Part shown: piece after piece, positions 1-8,597 of the stretch | Numbering within the stretch: position 1 is the stretch's first letter | How the letters are laid out: each line of letters begins with the position of its first letter | Origin: Verrucomicrobiia bacterium | Lineage (GTDB): Bacteria; Verrucomicrobiota; Verrucomicrobiia; Limisphaerales; DSYF01 | Direction of reading: 5' to 3' | Length of the DNA stretch: 32,775 nucleotides | NCBI GenBank assembly: GCA_035765895.1 | Contig: DASTWL010000021.1 | Location: 1 to 32,775 of the forward strand | The notes under the pieces: model-generated | Seen by the model: the letters and a program-made list of their open reading frames with translations, nothing else | What the model was told of the DNA's origin: nothing | The model's database searches: none | Made by a program: the position numbers and the translations under genes

Positions 1-471
1 GAATGTGCCGGCCTGTTCGATGGGGTTTTGCGTGGCGATGACGAGGAACGGCACGGGCAGGGGATAGCTGGTGTTGCCGATGGTGACCTTGCGTTCCTGC
101 ATGGCTTCGAGCAACGCGCTCTGCACCTTGGGTGCCGCGCGGTTGATTTCGTCGGCGAGCAGCAGGTTGGTGAATACCGGGCCTTGATGCGTGCGAAATT
201 TGCCAGTGGCTTGGTCGAGCAATTCGGATCCGAGGATGTCCGACGGCAGCATGTCGATCGTGAACTGCACGCGGCTGAACTTCAAATCCACGGCCCGCGC
301 GACGGCGTTCACGAGCAGGGTCTTCGCGATGCCCGGCACGCCCAGCAGCAGCAAATGGCCGCCGGTCAGCAGCGCGATCATCATGCGCTCGACCACAACG
401 TCCTGCCCGACCACCACCTCGGCCACGCGTTCGCGCACGGCTTGAACAAAATTCCGGTTTGCGTCTTTCAT
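1..471 (-). CDS. MoxR-family AAA+ ATPase, N-terminal part (runs off window start)
   Basis: The visible 157 residues are the N-terminal half of a MoxR-type AAA+ ATPase; the rest lies beyond base 1. The Walker A motif GVPGIAKT is at residues 44-51 (MoxR proteins often have Ala or Leu-Ala before the Lys), Walker B LLLADEINRA at 103-112, and the sensor-like segment ATQNPIEQAGT at 146-156. MoxR ATPases act as chaperones that help assemble or activate partner proteins, often with von Willebrand factor A proteins encoded next to them; any such partner would lie outside the window. The ATG at 469-471 begins 5 nt after the stop codon of the upstream comEC gene on the same strand, so the two are probably co-transcribed. 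There is no clear Shine-Dalgarno sequence, which fits translation coupled to comEC. Family assignment is firm; the client is unknown. Confidence 0.93.
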   Translation of the reverse strand, partial: MKDANRNFVQAVRERVAEVVVGQDVVVERMMIALLTGGHLLLLGVPGIAKTLLVNAVARAVDLKFSRVQFTIDMLPSDILGSELLDQATGKFRTHQGPVFTNLLLADEINRAAPKVQSALLEAMQERKVTIGNTSYPLPVPFLVIATQNPIEQAGTF

Positions 472-476
472 GGGTT

Positions 477-2948
477 TTAGGGAATGCCTGCCGCCGCAGT
501 ATGCGGGGCGTCCGCGAACGTGTCACTGATTACTCGTTCGGCTGGTGGTTTGAACGCCGTGGTCACCTGCCAGCCCTCGGGCCGGAAGCGCAATGTGACG
601 GCCCCGGTTTCGCGGGTGCACAACACGCGAACGCCGGACGCGGCCAGGCGCTGGCGCAATCCCAGGCTCGCGCGTTTGGTGGCGGGGAACTGCGAATCTG
701 CCACGACGATGAGTCGCGGCTGGATCGCGGTGATCAAGCCGTCGCACAGGGCTTCGCCCTGCTCGGGCAGGCCGGCGACCACGATGTCTGCGCGGAGGTC
801 GGCCGCCCGCCGCAGCAACGCTTCCTGCCCGGGCCGGCCCAAATCCGCCAGCAACAGCACGCGGGTGCCGAAAAATTCCCCCCGTAAAACGAGCCCGGCA
901 TCGTCGGCCTGTGCGAATTTGTCGTCGGCTGCCGGGTGCAGCACGGTCCAGCAGCTCGAGCGGTCGCCGGAGCACAACGTCACGTGTTGCTCCGGCGCTG
1001 CCGCCAGTTCGTCCAGAATGGCGCGATACGCGGCCGAACGAAAGCGCACTGGACTCGTGTAAACCGTCGGCGCCTGGAAATCCGCCCGGATGAGGTCGGC
1101 GCCGCCAACGTGCTGGAGGTCGCCATGCGTCAACGCCAGCCGTGGCAGGCGGTTGACGCCAAGCGCGTGCAGCAGCGGCTCGGTGACGAACGTGACCGCG
1201 TTCGAATTCCCGCAATCGATGAGCCAGTCATCCGCGCGTCCCGGTCCGTCCACCCACGCCGCGTGGCCGCCGCTCAACGGCACAACAGTGACATCGAACT
1301 GCGTTCGCGCCCGCTGCCATTCCCAGGCCACGCCCGCCAGCGTGAGAGCGGCGGCGAGTCCGCCCCAACGCCAGTTGGGCCGCTTCCAGAACCAGCCGCT
1401 CAGGGCTCCGATCAGCAGCGTGTAGTAAGCGACGTAACCCCACGCCGGCGGTGACGGAACATAGCAAAATGCGCCCGGCAACGTTGTGGCCCAATGACTG
1501 GCGTGAACCATCGTGGACATCCAGAACCACGCGCTCTGGTTGAACAGTTCACCCACCCCCGGCAGCCAGCCGCCGCACAGCAGGCTGCCCAGCGCCGAGG
1601 CCAGCGCGCAGCTGCTCATCGGCACGATGACGAGGTTGGCCAGCAGGGTCACGGGGCTGAACAGGTGGAAGTAGTGCATCGTCAGCGGCAGCGACCCCAG
1701 CCACGCCGCGAGCGATGTGGCAAAACTCATCGTCGGCCAGCGCAAGGCGGTTTCCAGCCAGCGTCGCCAGCGCGGGAGCACCTCCCGGGGCAGGAGCGGA
1801 TCGTGTGCCAGCAGCCGATCAGCGAGACGCTGCAACGGGGGGACGAGCAGCGCGATGCTCAACACGACAAAGAACGACAGTTGGAAGCTGGCCTGGAAGA
1901 GTTGTTGCGGCTGCCAGACCAGAATGATGAGCGCAGCGGCCGCGAGGGAATTGAGCAGGTCGGATGGGCGCCCGAGCGACCAGCCGCCGATGATGATGGT
2001 CATCATGATGGTGGAACGGATGGCCGAGGGCTGCCAGCCCGTGGCCGCGGTGTAGAACCAGATCAGTGGAATCACCACGGCGCCGCACCAATGCCGTGGG
2101 ATTTGCAGAACGCGCAAAATGGCGACGAGCAATCCGGCGATCAACGCGATGTGGAGCCCGGAAATCGCGAAGATGTGCATCGTGCCGGACTTCATGAACG
2201 GCGCATACACCTCGTTGGTGAGGCCGGTTTTCCAGCCCAGCGTCATGGCGTAGAGCAGACGCAGGGGCTCGTCCACGGCCGGCTGACCCCGGGCCAGCGT
2301 ATGCTTGGCCCACGCGATGAAGCGATCGGCCAGCGGAGGGGTCGCGGGCGAAAGTGCCCGCCACGCGTTGGTGGAATACGTCTTCAACTGAAAATAAATC
2401 CCCTGCCGGGCGAGATGGACGCGGTAGTCGAACAGTCCGACGGCCACCGGTTCCGGCGGCGGGGCGATGACACCGCGCACTTCCACGGCGGTGCCCCGAT
2501 ACAAATCGTCCAGCCGGTCAGGCGTGGTCGTCAGAATCCGGCCCGTGACCGGAAGCCACGTGGCGCCGCGCTGGAGCGCGGTCAGCCTCACCACGGCGAG
2601 CGTGCGAAAGGATTCTTCGTCATCGCGGAGGAACACACGCACGGACGGGGTTTCTTCCAACGTCCCGCGCACGATGACCTCCGCCGGGTCCGACGACACC
2701 ACGGCGCGGACATCGCGGGGCGAGAGCGTGACCGTGTGCGAGAGCAGATTGATCCAGCCCAGGAGCAGGACGAGGGGCATCAGGAGCCACGGGCGGCCGC
2801 GCGGGCAGGCGAGCGCGAAACCCAGCAACGGCCCGGCGATGGCGAAGAGCCAGATCAGGGGTGGTTGCGCCGTTTCCGCCAGCAGCAATCCGGCGGCATA
2901 CAACAAGGCCACAATCACCAGCGGTCGGCGCATGCAGAATGCGACCAT
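477..2948 (-). CDS. comEC: ComEC/Rec2-family DNA internalization protein
   Basis: This 823-residue protein has the usual ComEC layout. It has N-terminal membrane segments, a soluble OB-like region (about residues 80-200), the polytopic ComEC core with the hallmark FAISGLHIALIAG at about 260-272, and a C-terminal metallo-beta-lactamase-like domain from about residue 550. ComEC forms the inner-membrane channel that brings single-stranded DNA into the cytoplasm during natural transformation. In the C-terminal domain the metal motif reads THGDLQH at about 607-613. The usual DxDH is therefore DxQH and one predicted metal ligand is missing. I chose the ATG at 2946-2948, which has AGGGTGA upstream and leads straight into a hydrophobic segment; a longer reading from a TTG at 3003-3005 is possible. 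The gene ends just before the MoxR gene. Family is firm; catalytic activity of the C-terminal domain is doubtful. Confidence 0.93.
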   Translation of the reverse strand: MVAFCMRRPLVIVALLYAAGLLLAETAQPPLIWLFAIAGPLLGFALACPRGRPWLLMPLVLLLGWINLLSHTVTLSPRDVRAVVSSDPAEVIVRGTLEETPSVRVFLRDDEESFRTLAVVRLTALQRGATWLPVTGRILTTTPDRLDDLYRGTAVEVRGVIAPPPEPVAVGLFDYRVHLARQGIYFQLKTYSTNAWRALSPATPPLADRFIAWAKHTLARGQPAVDEPLRLLYAMTLGWKTGLTNEVYAPFMKSGTMHIFAISGLHIALIAGLLVAILRVLQIPRHWCGAVVIPLIWFYTAATGWQPSAIRSTIMMTIIIGGWSLGRPSDLLNSLAAAALIILVWQPQQLFQASFQLSFFVVLSIALLVPPLQRLADRLLAHDPLLPREVLPRWRRWLETALRWPTMSFATSLAAWLGSLPLTMHYFHLFSPVTLLANLVIVPMSSCALASALGSLLCGGWLPGVGELFNQSAWFWMSTMVHASHWATTLPGAFCYVPSPPAWGYVAYYTLLIGALSGWFWKRPNWRWGGLAAALTLAGVAWEWQRARTQFDVTVVPLSGGHAAWVDGPGRADDWLIDCGNSNAVTFVTEPLLHALGVNRLPRLALTHGDLQHVGGADLIRADFQAPTVYTSPVRFRSAAYRAILDELAAAPEQHVTLCSGDRSSCWTVLHPAADDKFAQADDAGLVLRGEFFGTRVLLLADLGRPGQEALLRRAADLRADIVVAGLPEQGEALCDGLITAIQPRLIVVADSQFPATKRASLGLRQRLAASGVRVLCTRETGAVTLRFRPEGWQVTTAFKPPAERVISDTFADAPHTAAAGIP

Positions 2949-3360
2949 TGAACCAAGATCACCCTGAAAGGCACGCAAAAATCCGGGGCTAACCAACGCT
3001 CCCAAACAGTGCGGGAATTCTTACAGCCGTCGGCCAGGAATCCGCCCGGGCGCGATTTTGCAAATTCATGACAACGTCGCCTGGCCGGCCGGGCAGCCTG
3101 GACGCCGTGGTGCCAACGCCGCCCGCGGTCAGTTTTTCGTTTCGCGAAAAATTCTTCGTAACAAACCGGGCATAACCGTGTCTGTATGGGATAAGCCGGG
3201 GCCAATTTGGTGGGGTGGTTGGGGCGGGGTGACGTGCATGCGTCACCCCGTCTTTGCCCTTGGCGGCACCGGACAGTTCGGGATGGCATTAATTTGCGGG
3301 CACGGAGATGAATATTTGCGGCGCGGCACGGTCCAATTCTCCGTCACAAGCGGGGTCGTC
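2949..3360. other. Divergent intergenic region with a perfect hairpin
   Basis: This 412-nt stretch separates comEC (minus) from the membrane-anchored protein gene (plus) and must hold both promoters. I see no convincing -35/-10 pair and no convincing gene. Its one clear structure is the 10-bp inverted repeat at 3225-3250, listed separately. Confidence 0.5.
3225..3250. promoter_or_regulatory. Perfect 10-bp inverted repeat in a divergent promoter region
   Basis: The arm CGGGGTGACG (3225-3234) and its exact reverse complement (3241-3250) flank the 6-nt spacer TGCATG. There is no T-tract on either side and both flanking genes start away from it. A simple terminator is therefore unlikely; an operator or a 5'-leader hairpin is more plausible. 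The function is inferred from position only. Confidence 0.45.
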
Positions 3361-3840
3361 ATGAACAGGAAGGAATTTTTTCTGGTGGGGTTGGTCGTGG
3401 TCCTGATCGGGGTTTATGTGATTTGGTTTACCGACTGGTTCCGCGCCAAAGTGCTCCACATCGAACACTCGCAGCGTTCGCTGCGGGAGGCGTGGAGCGG
3501 CAACCGCCGGCTCGATCCCTCTGGCCGGCAGACGCTGGGCAACGTGACCTTTTCCCTGCACCCAAAATGCCGGCTCACGGAGATCAAGGTGGTGCCGCTA
3601 GCCGAGTATCGCACCAACAAATATGCCCGGGCCCTGTGGGAGCTGGTTTCCCCGTCGGGTTCGCCGCCCATGGAGGGATTTGCCTACGGCCTGCCGGTCG
3701 CGGGGATGCAACCCGCTCAACCCGGACTGGAACCGGAGCCGCTGACGCCGGGCGCCGAGTATCGGCTGGTGGTCAAAGCGGGCAAGCTCACCGGCGAGCA
3801 TGATTTCAACCTCGGCGGCAGTCCGGCCGCCGGCCCTTAG
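3361..3840 (+). CDS. Small membrane-anchored protein of unknown function
   Basis: I do not recognise this 159-residue protein. Residues 5-23 form one hydrophobic segment after a short basic start (MNRKEF), giving a signal anchor with the remainder outside the cytoplasm. The soluble part carries evenly spaced hydrophobic strand-like stretches and a Gly/Pro-rich tail, which suggests a small beta-sandwich domain. The ATG at 3361 was chosen because it places the membrane segment at the N-terminus; the open frame extends further upstream without protein-like composition. The next gene, a pseudopilin-like protein, starts 25 nt downstream on the same strand. Joint transcription with the two pseudopilin genes is likely, and the protein may be an accessory of that secretion or pilus-like assembly, though this rests on position alone. 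Confidence 0.6.
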   Translation: MNRKEFFLVGLVVVLIGVYVIWFTDWFRAKVLHIEHSQRSLREAWSGNRRLDPSGRQTLGNVTFSLHPKCRLTEIKVVPLAEYRTNKYARALWELVSPSGSPPMEGFAYGLPVAGMQPAQPGLEPEPLTPGAEYRLVVKAGKLTGEHDFNLGGSPAAGP

Positions 3841-3865
3841 GCAGCGACAATCAGGCAGCGACAAC

Positions 3866-4777
3866 ATGAACGCCAATCAAGCCCCCACGACGGATGTCCC
3901 GCCACGGGCGTTCACGCTCATCGAACTGCTGGTGGTCATCGCCATCATCGGCATTCTGGCGGCGCTGTTGATGCCGGCGTTGTCGCACGCCAAACAGCGT
4001 GCGCAGGGCGTGCTGTGCTTGAACGACGGCAAACAGTTGATGGTGGCCATGATGCTTTATGGCAATGACAACGACGACTTTTTCCCGCCCAATCCGGATG
4101 ACGGCAACACGGTGCCGGGCCACAACTGGTGCAGCGGCAACGCCCAGATTGGCGGGCCCAACGAGTTTGACCCGGATGTGTTGAAGGATCCGTCCCGCAG
4201 CCTGCTCATCAGCTACCTCTCGGGCAACGCCTCGTTGTTTCATTGTCCGGGCGACCGGCGGACAGGCGTGTATCAGGGCAGCGACCCGGCGATGCGGGGG
4301 CGAACCGTGCCGGCGGCACGCACGTTTTCGATGAACCAGGCCGTGGGCACCATTTGTTCCGGCTACAATCAAGTCAGCCTGGGCGGACCGGCGAACCACA
4401 CGGGGTCGCCCAAAATGTCGGTCAACGGACCGTGGCTGAACAACCAGCACAATCACCAGCGCAACGCGCCGTGGTCCACCTACGGCAAGTTTTCCGCCAT
4501 CAACGCACCCGGCCCGGCCATGCTCTGGGTGTTGTTGGACGAGGACGTCGCCCGAATCAACGACGCCGCTTTTGCCTTTGGCATGGAAGAGCCGGCGTGG
4601 TTTGATGTGCCCGGCACCTACCACAATTCCGGCGCGGGCTTTGCGTTCGCCGACGGGCATTCGGAGGCGCACCGGTGGAAAAAGTCCGGCCGCAAGGTGG
4701 GCGCCGGCACGCCGATCACCGATCCGCACGACCGGTTGGATTGGGAATGGATGCGGCAACGCACGTCGGCCCGATGA
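3866..4777 (+). CDS. Type II secretion/pseudopilin-like H-X9-DG protein
   Basis: This 303-residue protein begins with a short basic leader followed by the prepilin motif [17 protein letters not shown]. That is the signature for cleavage by prepilin peptidase before the Phe and for N-methylation, and the adjoining helix forms the pilin core. The C-terminal region contains a histidine in GTYHNSG followed nine residues later by Asp-Gly (AFADGH), the H-X9-DG motif of the processing-associated pseudopilin family that is greatly expanded in Verrucomicrobiota, Planctomycetota and Lentisphaerota. The start ATG at 3866 sits 25 nt after the previous stop. A short direct repeat (GCAGCGACAA) at 3841-3865 covers the ribosome-binding region and no strong Shine-Dalgarno is seen. 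The substrate and assembly partner cannot be read from the sequence. A second, related gene follows. Confidence 0.88.
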   Translation: MNANQAPTTDVPPRAFTLIELLVVIAIIGILAALLMPALSHAKQRAQGVLCLNDGKQLMVAMMLYGNDNDDFFPPNPDDGNTVPGHNWCSGNAQIGGPNEFDPDVLKDPSRSLLISYLSGNASLFHCPGDRRTGVYQGSDPAMRGRTVPAARTFSMNQAVGTICSGYNQVSLGGPANHTGSPKMSVNGPWLNNQHNHQRNAPWSTYGKFSAINAPGPAMLWVLLDEDVARINDAAFAFGMEEPAWFDVPGTYHNSGAGFAFADGHSEAHRWKKSGRKVGAGTPITDPHDRLDWEWMRQRTSAR

Positions 4778-4809
4778 ACTGAAACCACCCCATCGTCTGC
4801 GAGGCAATC

Positions 4810-5550
4810 ATGAAAAAGCAGCGCGCGTTCACCCTGATCGAACTGCTCGTGGTCATCGCCATCATCGGCATTCTGGCGGCGATGCTGCTGCCCACGCTGG
4901 GGAAGGCCAAGGCGCAGGCGACCAAGATTTCCTGCGTGAACAATCTGCGCCAGCTCGGGCTCGCGATCCGGATGTATCTGGACGACAACGGCGATTTATT
5001 CCCGCCGCGGAGCGCCTTCAACACGTGGCCGTCCCGGTTCCATGACGGCTACAAGGACAACCGGCTGCTGCTCTGCCCAAACGACAAGGCCAACCCGCAA
5101 AGCTGGGCGGGGGCCGACCCGGCGCACTATCCGAACGACGGCCTGCCCCGCAGCTACATCATCAATGGGTGGAACGATTACATGAAGGACACGCTCACCC
5201 GCCCGCAAATGGACGCCTACATGGGCTCGACCTATCCGGGCTCCATGAAGGAGTCGGCCATCGCGTTGCCGGTGGATACCGTGGTGCTGGGCGAGAAGAA
5301 AAACACCTCGCCGCACTTTTACATGGATTTGCTGGAGGCGGAGCCAGGCGGCGTGGTGGGCAATGATTTGTTTGAGCTGGATCGCAGCCGGCACAGCGGC
5401 ACCGGGACAGAGAACTCCGGGACTGGTGGCGCCAATTACCTCTTTGGCGACAGCAGCGTGCGGTTTGTGCGCTTCGACCGCATCCTTGGTCCGCTCAACC
5501 TCTGGGCGGTGACGCCGGCGGGCCGCATCAATTACGCGGCCGCGCCCTGA
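4810..5550 (+). CDS. Pseudopilin-like protein, second copy
   Basis: This 246-residue protein has a very short leader (MKKQR) and then the prepilin motif [17 protein letters not shown], identical over that stretch to the gene upstream. The helix continues into [19 protein letters not shown], which is typical of this family. The C-terminal end has [14 protein letters not shown], so the usual Asp-Gly is Asp-Ser, and an insertion separates it from the preceding histidine. GAGG at 4801-4804 lies 5 nt before the ATG, a good Shine-Dalgarno that supports this start. It lies 32 nt downstream of its paralogue and faces the AsmA-like gene, with only 20 nt between the two stop codons. The two copies differ in length and C-terminus, so they are diverged paralogues and not a recent duplication. 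Confidence 0.88.
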   Translation: MKKQRAFTLIELLVVIAIIGILAAMLLPTLGKAKAQATKISCVNNLRQLGLAIRMYLDDNGDLFPPRSAFNTWPSRFHDGYKDNRLLLCPNDKANPQSWAGADPAHYPNDGLPRSYIINGWNDYMKDTLTRPQMDAYMGSTYPGSMKESAIALPVDTVVLGEKKNTSPHFYMDLLEAEPGGVVGNDLFELDRSRHSGTGTENSGTGGANYLFGDSSVRFVRFDRILGPLNLWAVTPAGRINYAAAP

Positions 5551-5552
5551 AC

Positions 5553-5570
5553 GCCGGCCGTTCGGCCGGC
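5553..5570. terminator. Hairpin between convergent genes
   Basis: GCCGGCC (5553-5559) and GGCCGGC (5564-5570) form a perfect 7-bp stem with a GTTC loop. It fills almost all of the 20-nt gap between the convergent stop codons. No T-tract follows on either side, so if it terminates transcription it does so bidirectionally by structure or with a factor such as Rho. Confidence 0.45.
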
Positions 5571-8500
5571 TCACGGTTCGAGCGGCTCAAAGACCGGCGC
5601 GTTGGTGTCGGAGTTCGGCTCCTGCATCATCTCCTTCAGTGACTTCATCGGGTGCAACGGCGCGAGGAACATGCGCGGAAGGAAATAGATGGGCTCGGCC
5701 TTGGGGTTGGCGAGCGTGCCGGTGACCCGGTATTCAAACAGCTTGCTGACGGGCCACAGGGCGGTGCTCATCAGCCGGCCGAAGAACCAGGTGTCCCGCA
5801 GCAATTCCGCCTGGACGCGCGCATCGATGCGCATGCCGAAATCCACCGTGCCGGCGTATTGCAGGCGCATGGCTGAGGCGCGGATGTCCAGATCCTTCGT
5901 ATAAATGACGCTGTTGGTGATCGTGTAGGTGCCGCGTGCTTCGCTGGCGCGGCTGTTGCCGATGCCGGGCACCACGCTGTTCATCACCGAAGACATGATG
6001 CCAAACACCGGCGTGTCCCAAATCAGCCCGTTGAGCAGGCTGGCCTCACCGTGACCGTTCCACGAATGGAAATCATGCGTCTCGGCATTGGTGATGACCA
6101 GCGTGCCGGACAACGCGCCTTCGAGCCGGTTGGTCGGTGAATGCAAATCCACCATCAACGCGTGCAAATCCGTGTTGGTGATGGCCACGGCAAACCGGAA
6201 GGGGGTCCGGTCGTGCTCATGCACGTCGAACCACGCATCACCCCGCGCCTGACCGCCGTAGAACGCGGCCGTGATGTTCGTCAGGGTGACGCTTTCGTGG
6301 GCCCAGTCGATGTGCCCGGCGATGTGCGGCAGGTTGAAGCGCAGCCAGCGGAACGGCCCGCCTTCCAGGTCGAAATGCAGGTCGGCGTCAGCCTCGCCTT
6401 TCAGCGGAATCACGCCATGGACGCGGGCCACGGGCGGCTTCAGAAATTGATAATGCTCCACGGCCGCCGCGGTCTTGGGGCCAATGGCCGTGGCAATGAC
6501 CATCGGGTCGGTGTCGCTGAAACCGTTCGTCAGGTAGGCCCGGTTGTTCGCAAAATCAAACCGCAGGCCGTCCGCCTCGGCGCGTTCGGTGCCACGCCGG
6601 ACGAGCGGATGAATCACATTCAGCACCTTGTTTGTGTAATCCAGCGAGGCTTCAAGCCAGTCGGCATGCTGCGCGCGGAAGCTGAAATTGGTCCACGTCA
6701 CCTGACCACGCGCGGCCAGCCGGTCGTGATCATACCAGCGGCCGAGGACTTCCACGTCCAGTTGCGGCGCCGTGGTGTATTCCAAATATGCGAGCCCGCG
6801 CCGGCCCTTCTCGCCCAGTTGATCCTGGAGCAGGCGCGGATCAAACGGCCCGCGCAATTTGATGTTGAAGTCGTGGCTGATCTCGTCGGACTGGAGGTTC
6901 ACGAGCAATGTGCCCTCCGGCCGGGTCAGGGCGAGGTCGGGCAGATGCCAGACGCGGTTGGAGTAGGTCAAATGCGTGACGGCCGTGAGCGCGCTGATGC
7001 CGCGATACGCTGCGTTGGTGACCTGCACCGAGCCTGCCAGCACAATGCCCGGCTGCACTTCGCCGCGCCAGTCGGGCGTGCGGTTGGTCCATGCGGGCAG
7101 CGTCAAATGTCCCGCCAGCTCCAGAGCCGGCGGTTGGTGCAAGGTGAAATGATCCAGCCACGCCCGGCTTTTCTCGGTCAGCACCGGATCCAGCTGGCGC
7201 AGGTCAAAGTGCGTCTGGCCGGCGAACTCCAGCCGCCGGGACTGCACGTTCGCCGTTGCGCGTGCCGCAAAACCACCCTGCGGCAGGCGGACTTGCAGGT
7301 TGGACAAGGTCACTCCCGGCGCTTCCCACTGGAGGGCGACGCCGAGTTGGGGGAGGGCGATGTCGTGCACGGTGGCATTGGTCAGGGCGGCCGTCACCTC
7401 CAGGGCGTAGGGCAGCAGCTTGGACCACGGCCCGAGCGCGGGATCGGGTGGTATGTTGTTCGACGCGGGCCGGAAGTGAACCACCGCGGAGCCGCTTCCG
7501 GTTTTCGCCCAGCGCGAAGTCATGTTCTCGCCGTGCAGGTCAATCTCGCCCGCGACCGGCACGGCGTTGGTCTGGCTTTGAATCCAGTCCGCGTGGGCCC
7601 GCAGCGAGCCCGCGGAGGCCCACTCGGTTTTCACCTCCCCGGCCTGCAGCGTGCACCAGCAGCGCAGCCGGTTGGTGTCATCCATGAACCGGGCGACGTT
7701 CAGGTCGAAATTCAAATTGCGCAGCGCTGCCCACCGCGTGCTGGCGCGTTCGGCAACCAGGCTGAGTTCCGCGGCATGCGGCGCATTGGTTTGGGCGGGC
7801 AGCAACTGCGCCAGCAGGACGCCGTTTTGCAGCTCGCCCCACGGCGTCAACGCGCCGGCGGCGTTCAGCGAGAGCGCGCCGCCGAAGCTTTCCGGATCCT
7901 TCGCGTCGCCGGTCAGGCGCAGTTCAAACTCCGGCGGCCGGATGAAGTGAATCTGCTGCAACAGGTCGTGGAAGGCGCGCAGACGTGCGGCCGCGCCGCG
8001 GGACGGGCGTTTGCCCTGGCCGTGAAACACCGGCCATTCGCGGAGCGCCGAAGCGTTGAAGATCTGGCCCGTGGCCTGGAAGTGCGCCCCCGCAAAATCG
8101 GCCTGCAAATGGTCGAGACGCCATTCATCGTCCGGGAGGAATCGCAGCGTTCCCGTGAGGTTGGTGAGGCTCAGTTCGCGCGCGGGTTCATTGGTTCCGC
8201 CGAGGTTCCACACCACATTGCCGCCGCGCAACGTGATGCCGCGCACCTCCGCCTTGAGGTGGACCAGCGCGGCATAGTCCAACTGCACGTCGGCGGAGCG
8301 GGCAGAGAAGCGCGGGAGGGTTGTGGCATTCGTGCCCACCACGCGGACATCGTCCGCCACAATGCCGCGATACCAGCGCAGCCGCAGGCGGGAGAACTGC
8401 ACGTCCACACCGCGGGCGCGCAGGTTTTCAAGCACCGGGCGCTTGACGAAGCCGGGCAGGCCGATCTGGTTGAGATACGCGCCGGCGCAGACCAGCACCA

Positions 8501-8597
8501 GCAGCAGCACCAGCACGGTGATGCGGCAGCGCCGGAAATAAACGCGGAGTCGCTGCCAACCGGTGCGCCGGCGTTTGCGGTGGGAATCAGAGCTCAC
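5571..8597 (-). CDS. AsmA-like large envelope protein
   Basis: This 1008-residue protein has a basic N-terminus, one membrane segment (about residues 27-44, ending near GAYLNQIG) and a very long periplasmic part rich in beta-strand repeats. The C-terminal section, with FGMRIDARVQAEL and then GTLANPKAEPI, matches the AsmA-like C-terminal pattern. AsmA/TamB/YhdP-type proteins form bridge-like grooves that carry lipids between inner and outer membranes. The gene begins with GTG at 8595-8597. Its first 11 nt overlap the end of the DUF4340 gene upstream, so translation is probably coupled. It is the last gene of the minus-strand Gld-type ABC cluster, and its stop lies 20 nt from the convergent pseudopilin gene. 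The AsmA-like call is good at the level of architecture; the cargo is unknown. Confidence 0.78.
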   Translation of the reverse strand: MSSDSHRKRRRTGWQRLRVYFRRCRITVLVLLLVLVCAGAYLNQIGLPGFVKRPVLENLRARGVDVQFSRLRLRWYRGIVADDVRVVGTNATTLPRFSARSADVQLDYAALVHLKAEVRGITLRGGNVVWNLGGTNEPARELSLTNLTGTLRFLPDDEWRLDHLQADFAGAHFQATGQIFNASALREWPVFHGQGKRPSRGAAARLRAFHDLLQQIHFIRPPEFELRLTGDAKDPESFGGALSLNAAGALTPWGELQNGVLLAQLLPAQTNAPHAAELSLVAERASTRWAALRNLNFDLNVARFMDDTNRLRCWCTLQAGEVKTEWASAGSLRAHADWIQSQTNAVPVAGEIDLHGENMTSRWAKTGSGSAVVHFRPASNNIPPDPALGPWSKLLPYALEVTAALTNATVHDIALPQLGVALQWEAPGVTLSNLQVRLPQGGFAARATANVQSRRLEFAGQTHFDLRQLDPVLTEKSRAWLDHFTLHQPPALELAGHLTLPAWTNRTPDWRGEVQPGIVLAGSVQVTNAAYRGISALTAVTHLTYSNRVWHLPDLALTRPEGTLLVNLQSDEISHDFNIKLRGPFDPRLLQDQLGEKGRRGLAYLEYTTAPQLDVEVLGRWYDHDRLAARGQVTWTNFSFRAQHADWLEASLDYTNKVLNVIHPLVRRGTERAEADGLRFDFANNRAYLTNGFSDTDPMVIATAIGPKTAAAVEHYQFLKPPVARVHGVIPLKGEADADLHFDLEGGPFRWLRFNLPHIAGHIDWAHESVTLTNITAAFYGGQARGDAWFDVHEHDRTPFRFAVAITNTDLHALMVDLHSPTNRLEGALSGTLVITNAETHDFHSWNGHGEASLLNGLIWDTPVFGIMSSVMNSVVPGIGNSRASEARGTYTITNSVIYTKDLDIRASAMRLQYAGTVDFGMRIDARVQAELLRDTWFFGRLMSTALWPVSKLFEYRVTGTLANPKAEPIYFLPRMFLAPLHPMKSLKEMMQEPNSDTNAPVFEPLEP

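Noticed and set aside
1494-2951. Long plus-strand open frame of 485 codons opposite comEC
   Set aside because: It is Arg/Gln/His-rich with no recognisable domain, as expected for the antisense of a GC-rich gene; comEC on the other strand has family motifs throughout.
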